From: Dermacentor variabilis
Taxonomy: Eukaryota; Arthropoda; Arachnida; Ixodida; Ixodidae
Assembly (NCBI RefSeq): GCF_050947875.1
Contig: NC_134569.1
Location: 205,710,127-205,774,126 of the forward strand
Reading direction: 5' to 3'
Length of the DNA stretch: 64,000 bases
Of this stretch, positions 55,301 through 64,000 are shown in pieces. Within the stretch, counting starts at the first letter, position 1. The number at the start of each line of letters is the position of its first letter. A model generated the notes under the pieces. It ran no database searches, was not told the origin of the DNA, and saw nothing but the letters and a program-made list of their open reading frames with translations. The translations under genes were made by a program, and so were the position numbers.

Positions 55301-55990
55301 CTACAGCAGTTGAGTTGCCCGGAGTTCGAGAAGTCGTTCGCCGCATGCTGCAACAGAGTCTCGAGAAGTGGACAGTGTTCTGTGACTCAAAACCAGCACT
55401 GCAACTCATCAACAATTATATGAATGACAGAACTGCATATAGTCCTCTGGTTTATAATATAATGTATCTGCTTGCTGAGGCGTCTCATTCCGGGCATACC
55501 ATCGTGTTGCAGTGGATACCTGGCCATTGTGGAATAGCTGGAAACTAACAGGCTGACGCGGAAGCAAAAAAGGCGCACACTGACGGAACCATTATAAAAA
55601 TTCCTTTTTACCGGTATGACATTAACACCTTGCTCCATACATCCATTAAAACTTCTACGGCGCGACATTGGGACAACCCGAACATCGACAAGAGCGCCTC
55701 CAGAGACTTGACGCTGGATTACAATTCCGCCTTCCACTTCGGCTGCGGAGAAGTGCAAGCCGGAACACAGCATACACCCACCGATACCTTCACAAGATTG
55801 GACAAGCACGGGACCCTGAATGTAGCGTCTGTCACACTCTCGAGACAATAGCTTACGTACTTTGCGTGTGCGTTCAATGTGCGGCCGAACGAAGAACACT
55901 CGTATCTGCTGTTGACAGCTTGGACCCCGCGCCTTTTCAGAAGAAAAGCTTTTGCACGCGTGTAGGAGTGCTGACTATGCCCAACGTGCC
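52396..55990 (+). pseudogene. LINE ORF2: endonuclease, RT, RNase H, broken
   Basis: Endonuclease frame 52,396-53,070: SVIFQCNARGLRGRLGDF, VVICEPN, GGYISPRG and IIVGDFNAHHHLWD. RT 53,431-54,276: SAPGPDVITYSTLRHL, SYRPMSLASFIGKTMEC, AVFLDIKGAFENV and YRGVSQGGVLS, then a stop. The catalytic YADDICIG follows in another frame at 54,345. RNase H at 55,190-55,545 (VFADCSPTQTSSAAAY, TVFCDSKPALQL, LQWIPGHCGIAGN) and a Cys/His C-terminus (ECSVCHTLETIAYVLCVC). Several frameshifts; inactive. Confidence 0.75.
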
Positions 55991-55995
55991 ATAAT

Positions 55996-56582
55996 ATTTA
56001 CAAGTCTACCACGTTTCGCCGCCTAACAGTGCAAGACGCGCCTGCATGTAAAAGAAGTTTCTGGAATGTTATCGATGGTTCCTTCCACTGTCTTTCACCG
56101 CAACTTGTGGTATCTGATTGCATCTATGCGCGACGCGAATAGTGTAGAACATTGTGGAAGACACGCGGGTCCCAGCGGTTAATCTGGAGCATTCGACGAG
56201 CGATTTATAAAAGCTGACGCGCTTGACCCTCTGATCAGATCGTCGACGACCGCCGACCGTGTTCGCCGCTATCGTTGTGCTATATGTGTAGCCTGTTTTG
56301 TGGGCACAGGTTGGCCCAATAAAAGTTAGTTTTGTCGTTCACAGTATGGCTACTGTATTCTTCAACGTCACCACCACGTGACAATATCACTTACGAACTT
56401 TGTAAGTTAGACTCGTTTAGACGATCGCCTCTAGAAGCTGTGAGACGTGCTGTCAGTGCGAAATGGGTTTGCGCAATAACTTTTTGTGACAAGATTACAT
56501 TTTGTATGGACAAGATTACTCTTACGTGTATTGCGTCCACAGCGCGCATCCGCATATTGGACAACGTGTATATAGTATCTCA
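55996..56582 (+). repeat. 5' LTR of the nested gypsy (5' edge eroded)
   Basis: Matches 61,423-62,036 from CCACGTTTCGCCGCC onward and ends TATCTCA. TATAAAAG at about 56,208 and AATAAAAG at about 56,320 fit a promoter and polyadenylation signal. The first ~20 bases differ from the 3' LTR by deletions. Confidence 0.75.
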
Positions 56583-56629
56583 CCGTGTTCCGGGGGCAGC
56601 TGCTGCAGCAGTTGCCCCCGGAACACGGT
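56582..56629. repeat. 48-bp near-perfect inverted repeat right after the 5' LTR
   Basis: A 17-base arm ACCGTGTTCCGGGGGCA (56,582-56,598) is exactly reverse-complementary to 56,613-56,629. The intervening 14 bases are themselves almost palindromic (TGCTG CAGCA at the centre), so the whole 48 bases fold into one GC-rich hairpin with a single G/T mismatch. It occupies the position where a primer-binding site and leader would be expected. Confidence 0.85.
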
Positions 56630-56764
56630 CTTCTACCAGATACGACGAAGAAGACAGTCCAAGAAGATCGTCCAGAACCGACCAAGGAGACATCCCCGAT
56701 GGCAGTCGCAGCGGCCCCAATAATTCTTCAGCCAGCCCAGGGAACAACCAAAATTCCGGGGTTT

Positions 56765-57862
56765 GACATTTGAGGACCCGGAAAGCTGGCTGGAAACGTA
56801 TGAGAGGGTGGCTATGTTTAACAGCTGGGAACGCGACGACAAGTTGCGACATGTCTAATTTGCATTGGAGGACGCCGCCATGACGTGGTTCAAGAACCGA
56901 GAAGCCACCTTAACGACCTGGGACCTGTTCCGAAGCGCCTTCCTGCAGACATTCGCAAGCGTCGTACACCGAGAACGAGCCCGAGCGCTATTAGATACCC
57001 GGGTGCAGCTACCTAATGAGACAACCGCGATCTTCACGGAGGAAATGAGCCGTCTATTCCGCCACGCCGACGCTGATATTCCCGAGGAGAAGAAAGTCCG
57101 CCTACTCATGCGTGGTGTGAAGGAGGAGCTTTTTGCGGGAATGGTACGAAGCCCACCGAAGACCGTCGACGAGTTTCTTCGTGAGGCCCGAGAAGACACT
57201 CGAGAAACCGGCAATTCGACCGGCGCACCAACTCTACAAAGTATGCCGGCGTTCAATCACTGGCCTCCGACGACCTGCGCGAGGCTATCAGGGCAGTCGT
57301 ACGAGAGCAGCCTCAGATCTTCCCGTCGTCGCAGCCTCAAGTGGCCTCGATCGCTGACATCGTCAAAGATGAGGTTCAGCGGTCGCTTGGAGTTCCGGAG
57401 GAGCAACCTCAGTTACCGCAACCCCAGCCAGAAGCGATGACCTACGCCGCCGTCTCACGCCGTCAAGGTCCTCCACCGCGACCGCGCCAGGGCCTTGTAA
57501 CGCCGCAATTCCGTGGACCACCGCCGCCGCCGCCAGCACGCCCACCCGTCGCCCAGCGCACCTACCCGATGAAGACAGACGTTTGGCGCGCTCCTGACCG
57601 CCGCCCGCTCTGCTACCACTGCCGACACATCTACCGACGATGTCCATACCGGGAGATGGGACTGCGAGGTTTCGCCGTCAACGCTCCGCGCGCGCAGCAA
57701 GGTGAACGCCCTCGCGATATCGCTGACTACCTCGCCGCTACTCAGTGGAGCTCTCGACGACCGTCGCGTTCGCCATCACCAGGCCGCTACCTGTCGCCGC
57801 AGCGCCGACCATACACTGGCCCAGCCCGGGGCCGGTCAGCGAGCCCATATCGCGAAAACTAA
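56765..57862 (+). pseudogene. Gypsy gag, frameshifted
   Basis: FEDPESWLETYERVAMFNSW, then a stop, then AAMTWFKNREATLTTWDLFR, LPNETTAIFTEEMSRLFRHA and the Pro-rich linker. A zinc knuckle (CYHCRHIYRRC at 57,610) has lost the Gly-His of the consensus. Arg/Ser-rich C-terminus ending SASPYREN. At least two frame changes. Confidence 0.7.
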
Positions 57863-58099
57863 AAGCAGCAACCGATGGAGGTGCGGTTGCTGTTCGTCGA
57901 AGTGACGAAGATCCTCCGCCGCCGACGAAGAAGCCGAAGAAACTACCTCGACGACATAACGACACGCCGCCGTCCGAAGCAAAGAATGCGAGATGAAAGA
58001 CGACCTGACGACGTCACATACAAGCCACAGGTCAACGTGACGCAGTCATGATCCCACGCCAAGACTGAACTGGAATGCAAGACAAAGAACCACCGACCT

Positions 58100-61000
58100 C
58101 CACCTGCTTTTCGACGGCCACGCAGTCACCGCCTTAGTCGACACAGGGGCTGATTACTTCGTCATGAGGGGACACATCGCTGCCCATTTGAAGAAAGTTA
58201 AGACTACGTGGGAAGGCCCTCAAATTCGGACCGCTGGAGCACACCTCATAACGCCGACTGGCATGTGCACGGCAAGAATTACCATTCACGACCGGCTTAA
58301 CCTGTGACCTTCGTTATCCTCCAACAGTGTTCACGAGACGTCATTCTTGGCATGGACTTCCTCAACCAACACGGCGCAGTCATCGACCTGAAGTCGAAGT
58401 CAATAACGCTGCCGGAAGATCATGCGATACCGCCGGAGAGCCTTCCTAGTCACCGCGCCTTGAGTGTGCTCGAAGATCAAGTGAACCTCCCGCCTCGCTC
58501 CAGCATTGTTATTTGGGTCGGCACCGAAATATCCGCTGACGTAGAAGGTGTCATCGAAGGCGACCAACGTCTATTGCTAGACCGTGAAATTTGCGTGGCA
58601 AGAGGGATCGCTCGACTGCACGGAGGGAAAACTGAAGTGTTGCTGACAAACTTCAGCCAGGAGTTCAAGCACATCAACAAGGGCACGACGATCGCGTACA
58701 TCGAGGAAATTCTGGAAACCAGTAATGCGTTTGTCCTCTCGGATTCCGCCGCATCTACCCCGACGACCATGGTTCCCGAACCAGACTACGACATTAATCC
58801 AAGTCTCCCAGTGATTAAGCAACAGGAGCTCAGAAGTCTGCTCCGACGATACAAAGGCTGCTTTTCGACGTCATCGAGGATTCGACAAACACCAGTCGCC
58901 AAGCATCGCATAATCACCGAGGAGTGCACTCGACCTCTCCGCCAGAGCCCATACCGAGTTTCGACGCGAGAACGTGAAGCTATAAGGCACCAAATCGACG
59001 AAATGCTGCGCGACGACATCATCCAGCCGTCCAAAAGCCCGTGCGCATCTCCTGTAGTCTTGGTGAAAAAAAAGGACGGAACCCTACGTTTCTGCGTCGA
59101 TTATCGTCGTCTGAACAAGATCACGAAGAAGGACGTATGCCCTTTCCCACGGATAGATGACCCATTGGATCGGCTCTGCAACGCTAAATACTTCTCGTCG
59201 ATGGACCCCAAGTCTGGCTACTGGCAAATAGAAGTCGACGAAAGATCGCGAAAAGACGGCAGTCGTCACCCCAGACGGCCTCTACGATTCAAGGTTATGC
59301 CATTCGGAATGTGTTCGGCGCCTGCAACGTTCCAGCGCGTGATGGGCACGGTTTTAGCAGGATTGAAGTGACAGACCTGCCTCGTTCACTTGGATGACGT
59401 CGTCGTCTTCGCCGGAAATTTCGACGATCACCTGAGGCGGCTTGTGACAGTACTAGAGGCCATCAAGTCATCAGGGCTAGCTCTGAAGCCGGAAAAGTGC
59501 CGCTTCACTTACGATGAGCTTTTGTTCCTAGGCCACGTAATTGGCAATTCTGGTGTCCGCCCAGACCCGCAAAAGACAGCTGCCATCGCACAGTTCCCGC
59601 AACCCATGGACAAGAAGGCAGTGCGTAGATTCCTTGGCATGTGTGCCTACTACAGGTGCTTTCTCAAGGACTTTTGACGCATCGCTGAGCCTTTGACACG
59701 TCTAACTAAATTGTGATGTTGAGTTCGAGTGGGAAATGCCGCAGTCCAACGCATTTGAAGAACTCGAACGACGCATGCAGTCGCCGCCGGTACTTGCGCA
59801 CTTCGACGAGTACGCCGATACAGAAATCCATACTGACGCCAGTAGCCTAGGCCTCGGTGCCGTTCTAGTCCACAGGAGAAACCGAGTCGAACAGGTGATT
59901 GCTTATGCTAGCCGGTCACTGTCAAAAGCGGAAGCAACTAGTCCACGACCGAAAAAGAATGCTTCGCCATCGTTTGGGCTACAGCTGAATTTCGCCCTTA
60001 TCTATATGGAAGGCCATTCAAAGTCGTCAGCGACCATCACGCGTTGTGTTGGCTAGCGAATATAAACGATCCTTGAGAACGACTGCCGCGGTGGAGCCTC
60101 AGACTACAAGAATACATCACTGTAGCCCGGAAATCACAAGTCCGGACGAAAACACTCCGATGCCGATTGCCTATCACGCGCCCCCATTGACCCGCCGCCG
60201 CAAGATGACGAGAATGACGACGCATTCCTTGGAATGATAAGCGCGGAAGACTTCGCTGAACAGCAACGGGCAGACCCGGAGCTAAAAGGCCTCGTCGAAT
60301 ATTTGGAAGGGCACACCGACGTTGTCCCCAGAGCATTTAAGCGCGGATTATCTTCCTTCACGCTTGAAAACAATCTATGTCAAGACATGCCGAGACTGTC
60401 AGCGACGCAAGACACCACCGACAAGGCCAGCGGGACTACTACAGCCGATCAAGCCTCCCTACCGACCTTTTCAGCAGATCGGGATGGACTTGTTGGGACT
60501 GTTTCCGACATCAACTTCCGGAAATAAGTGGATCGTCGTGGCGGCGGACTACCTCACCCGCTTCGCTGAAACTAAAGCTCTACCGAAAGGCAGCGCAGCT
60601 GAAGTAGCGAAATTTTTCGTCGAGAACATCCTGCTGCGGCATGGTGCTCCAGAAGTCCTCATCACCGACAGAAGAACGGCTTTTACAGCAGACCTCATGC
60701 AAGCCATTGTGCAATACAGCCAGACAAGTCACAGGAGGACAACTGCCTACCATCCGCAGACGAATGGTCTCACGCAGCACCTGAACAAGACCCTCGCCGA
60801 CATGCATGCAATGTACGTCGACGTCTAGCACAAGACGTGGGATGCGGTCCTGCCGTACGTAACATTCGCTTACAACACGGCGGTGCAAGAAACAACACAG
60901 ATCACGCCATTCAAGCTGGTTTACGGCAGGAACCCGACGTCGACGCTCGACGCCATGCTGCCGCACGTCACTGACGAGGAAAATCTTGACGTCGCTACCT

Positions 61001-61359
61001 ATCTCCAGCGCGCCGAAGAAGCCCGACAGCTCGCCCGCCTGCGGATCAAGAACCAGCAGAAGGCCGACAGCGACACTACAACCTCCGACGACGCTACGTC
61101 GACTACCAACCCGGCGACCGTGTTTGGGTATGGACCGCGATACGCCGACGAGGACTCAGTGAGAAACTACTCCGACGCTATTTCCGACCCTACAAGATCA
61201 GACAACGTATTGGCGCTCTGGACTATGAGGTCGTGCCAGACGGCATTTCGCATTCACAGCGGCGCCGCGCACGATCGGAAGTTGTCCACGTGGTGCGCCT
61301 TAAACCCTTTTACGGACGCCGACGAACTTCCTTATTTTTGTTCTTTTCTTTGTTACTAG
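58100..61359 (+). pseudogene. Gypsy pol, canonical order, several disabling changes
   Basis: Protease ALVDTGADYFVM (58,130). RT frame 58,304-59,371: [16 protein letters not shown], then a TGA at the end of the first RT block (59,369). The catalytic box reads HLDD where YLDD is usual (59,388). RNase H 59,810-60,056 (EIHTDASSLGLGAVL), frameshifted. Integrase 60,380-61,000: CRDCQRRK, GMDLLGLFPTS, TDRRTAF and YHPQTNGL, with Gln in place of the catalytic Glu (LTQHLNKTL). The C-terminus runs on to about 61,359. Clearly inactive. Confidence 0.8.
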
Positions 61360-61422
61360 TGCTTTTGTTTATTACGTTCGTTTGTTAGCAGCATTAGTTC
61401 GATGCTTCTTAAGAGGGGGTAA

Positions 61423-62036
61423 TGACAAGTGTACTTAACTTTATCGGGCGACCACGTTTCGCCGCCTAACAAATCTTATCGCACAGCTCAACACGCGCCT
61501 GCATGTAAAAGAAGTTTCTGGAATGTTATCGATGGGTCCGTCCACTGTCTTTCACCGCAACTTGTGTAATATGATTGCATCTATGCGCGACATGAGTAGT
61601 ATAGAAATTTGTGGAAGACACGCGGGCTCCAGCGGTTAATCTGGAACATTCGACGAGCGATTTATAAAAGCCGACGGCTTGACCCGCTGATCAGATCTTC
61701 GACGACCCCCGACCGTGTTCGCCGCTATCGTTGTGCTATATGTGTAGCCTGTTTTTTGGGCACAGGTTGGCCCAATAAAAGTTAGTTTTGTCGTTCACAG
61801 TATTGCTACTGTATTCTTCAACGTCACCACCACGTGACAATATCACTTTCTAACTTTGTAAGTTAGACTGGTTTAGACGATTGCCTCTAGAAGCTATGAG
61901 ACGTGCAGTCAGTGCGAAATGGTTTAGCGCAATAACTTTGTGACAAGATTACATTTTGTATGGACAAGATTACTCTTACGTGTATTGCGTCCACAGCGCG
62001 CATCCGCATATTGGACAACGTGTATATACTATCTCA
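61423..62036 (+). repeat. 3' LTR of the nested gypsy (614 bp)
   Basis: Starts TGACAAGTGTAC after AGAGGGGGTAA and ends ACTATCTCA, giving TG...CA ends. TATAAAAG at about 61,665 and AATAAAAG at about 61,778. Confidence 0.8.
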
Positions 62037-62284
62037 TTGTACCATAACACAATCCATCACCACCTACCTTTCCCTGTATTTCCCACTTCGCCTTTCCCCA
62101 GTGAGGAGTAACAGGCTAGAGACACACTCTCCAGGCCGACCTCTCCTCCTGTCTCTTCATTAAAAATCTACTCCTCCTCACCCGATAATGATGGTCACAC
62201 ACGGACCTGGAGGTGAGGATCGATCAACGTAGGATGATGATAATAATGTATAGATTAAGAAGTAGAGCGCAATAAACCCCCACA

Positions 62285-63097
62285 GGACAGCCAATACTAT
62301 CCTCCATAGTGGGTACGCGCCACTGTTGAGGACACAAGACAAGACAAGATCACCATCCTGATTGCAAGTGGGGAAGAGAGAGAGATGAAGAATGTTTATC
62401 GAGAGCTGGATATGGGGCTTGCCGAGCAGAAATTTTGTGCGACTACTCGAGATAGTTGGAGGAGATATAATATAATACATTGTTGCGCCAAAAAGGAAAA
62501 TAAAGACTTGGGAGGGAGGTTATAAAATTACAGACCGAGCGCTGAACTTCAACTGATTTTATTCTTACAGCAGGACAGGGAGAATTAACAAATTTGCATG
62601 TGTAAATCAGTGTTGCCTTGAGCGGTTACAGTCACGTTTTTTAACAGTTGCATCTCGTTTTCAAACAGAAAAACAGACGTGACACTAACACGACTCATGC
62701 CTCTCTCTTTTATCTGATATGCCTCCAAAATCTCTTGCTAACGTATCACCATTCCAGCCAAGTATGCTTATCTCATGCATCTAGTGGCTGGCAAGGGCGG
62801 AAAAGAAGGAACAGTGAAAAAAGCCTAGATTATTGAAGCAACACAAAAGCGAATTATCTCAGTACTCCTTTGGCACGGGCAAAAAAACGCATAGCAGTAC
62901 CTGATTGAGGCCTGTGTCACGTAAAATATTTCTAAGCGCCTTTTAGTGTGAAAGCCGAAGCAGCCCTCCCCAAAGTTCGAGTACGCCTAGCAGTTCCAGG
63001 CTTTCATCGAGACGCCGCTCTAAGAAACTCATTTAGGCTGCCCGTGAAGCTGTGGGCCTGTGAATCACAAGTTCTAATTAAATAAGTCATGTCTTCG
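62285..63097. other. No gene recognised
   Basis: Sequence flanking the old gypsy and the next one. Contains short low-complexity and AT-rich parts; no coding or RNA feature that I can support. Confidence 0.4.
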
Positions 63098-64000
63098 TGT
63101 TACGTTTTACTGGCCAAAGGCCGCCCGCTACGCAATGAAATCCAGGCCGATTCGCAGAGCAACAAGACGACGCTTTATTTCCAGCTCGGAAATATATATA
63201 CGAGAGAAAAGAAAGAAAGAACGAAAGAGGGACCATCGACGCATGCGCCGAGAGGCGCATGTGGCTCAGAATAGGCTATCTGCAGCATTCCGTTCCCCTA
63301 GTAGCCGCAGCGCTCCACTGGCTTTCTGGTTCTTGTGGACCGACGCAGGTCAGGAACAGGCCCTTCGGGAAGGTCTTGAAACTCGTATTTCGGTGCCCCT
63401 AAGGTCGTCGGAGGAGATTCCTCGGGTCTTCACATTTCTATGCTTCCGTCTGTGTCTGATGAAAGCTTCCGGATCTGGTCGACATGGCGTCGAACGACAC
63501 CGTCCTCGGTAGCCACAGTGACTAAACGGGCACCGCTCGTGGATTTTACTTTGCCTGGTGTCCACTTTTCTCCTATGCCGTAGTTGCACACATGGACGGC
63601 ATCTCCAGGCGCGAAGTACCAACTGGCGGCATCAGCCGCTGTATTCTTGGGCTTTTCGTGGCTCCTGGGAGGAAGACACATATCTAGTCTTGTACGCAAA
63701 CGGTACCCAAGAAGTTAAGACGATGAAAACCCTGAAGCGCGTTGCAAATTTCTGTAGTTCCAAAGAATTCTAGCCAAAGAGGTTTCCAACTCCACACCAG
63801 CCATTCTCTTCAAGCTCTCCTTGATAGTTCTCCCGCCCCGTTCGGCGAGACCATTGCTTTGAGGGTGAAAAGGCAGGGTGCAAATATGCTCGATTCCATT
63901 TTTCTGCACAAATACAGCAAACTCTGAACCGGTAAAGGGCGTACCGTTATCCGTAACTATGGTGCGGGGCAACCTGAAGCTGCTAAACAAGGTTCGCATG
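63098..64000 (-). mobile_element. 3' part of another gypsy element (runs off the window)
   Basis: Minus-strand integrase core and C-terminus reach the window edge. Downstream (lower coordinates), sequence beginning TGTTACGTTTTACTGGCC at 63,098 looks like the outer edge of an LTR, but its inner limit was not defined. The other LTR and most of pol lie outside the window. Confidence 0.6.
63430..64000 (-). CDS. Gypsy integrase core and C-terminus (partial)
   Basis: 63,999-63,715 reads RLPRTIVTDNGTPFTGSEFA, then FHPQSNGLAERGGRTIKESL: the second catalytic Asp (TDNG) and the Glu (LAERGGR) with normal spacing. After a frame break near 63,710 the C-terminal region continues (63,699-63,430) with YFAPGDAVHVCNYGIGEKWT and GKVKSTSGARLVTV. 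Unlike the two decayed gypsies in this window, the catalytic Glu is kept. This lineage differs from the other gypsies here. Confidence 0.7.

Larger units (their letters stand above)
55996..62036 (+). mobile_element. Decayed gypsy element nested in the LINE
   Basis: LTRs at about 55,996-56,582 and 61,423-62,036 frame gag (56,765-57,862) and pol (58,100-61,359) in canonical order. The 3' LTR follows a polypurine tract AAGAGGGGG (about 61,411). The LTRs differ by many substitutions and indels, including a ~20-bp gap near the 5' LTR start, so it is much older than the two intact gypsies. Stops in RT and elsewhere, and lost catalytic residues. Confidence 0.8.
51346..62178 (+). mobile_element. LINE inserted in the gypsy LTR, itself split by another gypsy
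   Basis: Flanked by the 12-bp duplication CACCCGATAATG at 51,334-51,345 and 62,179-62,190. It begins inside ORF1 (no 5' UTR), so it is 5'-truncated. It encodes ORF1 (51,346-52,275), ORF2 (52,396-55,990) and a 3' end (62,037-62,178) after a nested gypsy at about 55,996-62,036. It is an RNase H-bearing LINE of the I group. Confidence 0.85.
46815..62284 (-). mobile_element. Old gypsy element, upstream LTR split by a LINE
   Basis: A minus-strand gypsy with its 3' LTR at 46,815-46,970, decayed pol at 46,981-50,034 and gag remnants at about 50,100-51,260. Its 5' LTR is in two parts, 51,284-51,345 and 62,191-62,284 (62 + 94 = 156 bp, matching the 156-bp 3' LTR). The gap is the LINE at 51,346-62,178. 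LTR length and domain sequences place it near the intact gypsy at 27.6-32.8 kb, but it has many stops and an internal deletion. No clean target duplication was seen for this element itself. Confidence 0.75.

Overview
The window looks like a repeat-dense stretch of an ixodid (hard) tick genome, probably a metastriate tick. The evidence is an intron-containing cuticular-protein gene with a chitin-binding domain of the tick type, tRNA-derived SINEs resembling the tick SINE family Ruka, an RTE element with a (TGA)n-type tail, several I/Jockey-group LINEs with RNase H domains, and several Ty3/gypsy elements. Species was not determined. There is no prokaryotic-style organisation; genes have introns and almost everything else is mobile DNA. 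|| Layout. 1-2500: a plus-strand cuticular-protein gene (two exons found; the first coding exon was not). 3046-3659: a compound SINE (inverted fragment plus tandem dimer) inside one 14-bp target duplication. 4.7-7.9 kb: decayed LINE and gypsy fragments. 8.4-11.5 kb: a probable minus-strand gene for a single-pass membrane protein. 11.95-16.4 kb: a LINE RNase H fragment next to a nearly intact RTE element (minus strand), whose 5' UTR carries a SINE. 16.8-19.48 kb: a tandem array with alternating ~757-bp and 308-bp units. 19,480-26,299: a young gypsy element (770-bp LTRs, 3 differences) inserted in that array; its integrase lies upstream of reverse transcriptase, which is not the usual Ty3/gypsy order. 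|| 26.33-35.74 kb: a minus-strand LINE split by a second, apparently intact gypsy element (27,580-32,763; identical 155-bp LTRs, 4-bp target duplication). 36.28-42.12 kb: a plus-strand LINE with a SINE in its 5' UTR. 42.3-46.1 kb: two more LINE fragments, each with another element nested in it. 46.8-62.3 kb: a three-level nest, in which an old minus-strand gypsy has its upstream LTR split by a plus-strand LINE (12-bp target duplication) that is itself split by another decayed gypsy. 63.1-64.0 kb: the 3' part of a further minus-strand gypsy running off the window. || Only two loci look like host genes. The transposons supply the rest of the coding capacity. The two youngest LTR elements have long open reading frames and near-identical LTRs, while the others carry stops, frameshifts and lost catalytic residues. 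Exon and element ends were placed by eye, so boundaries described as approximate may be off by tens of bases.
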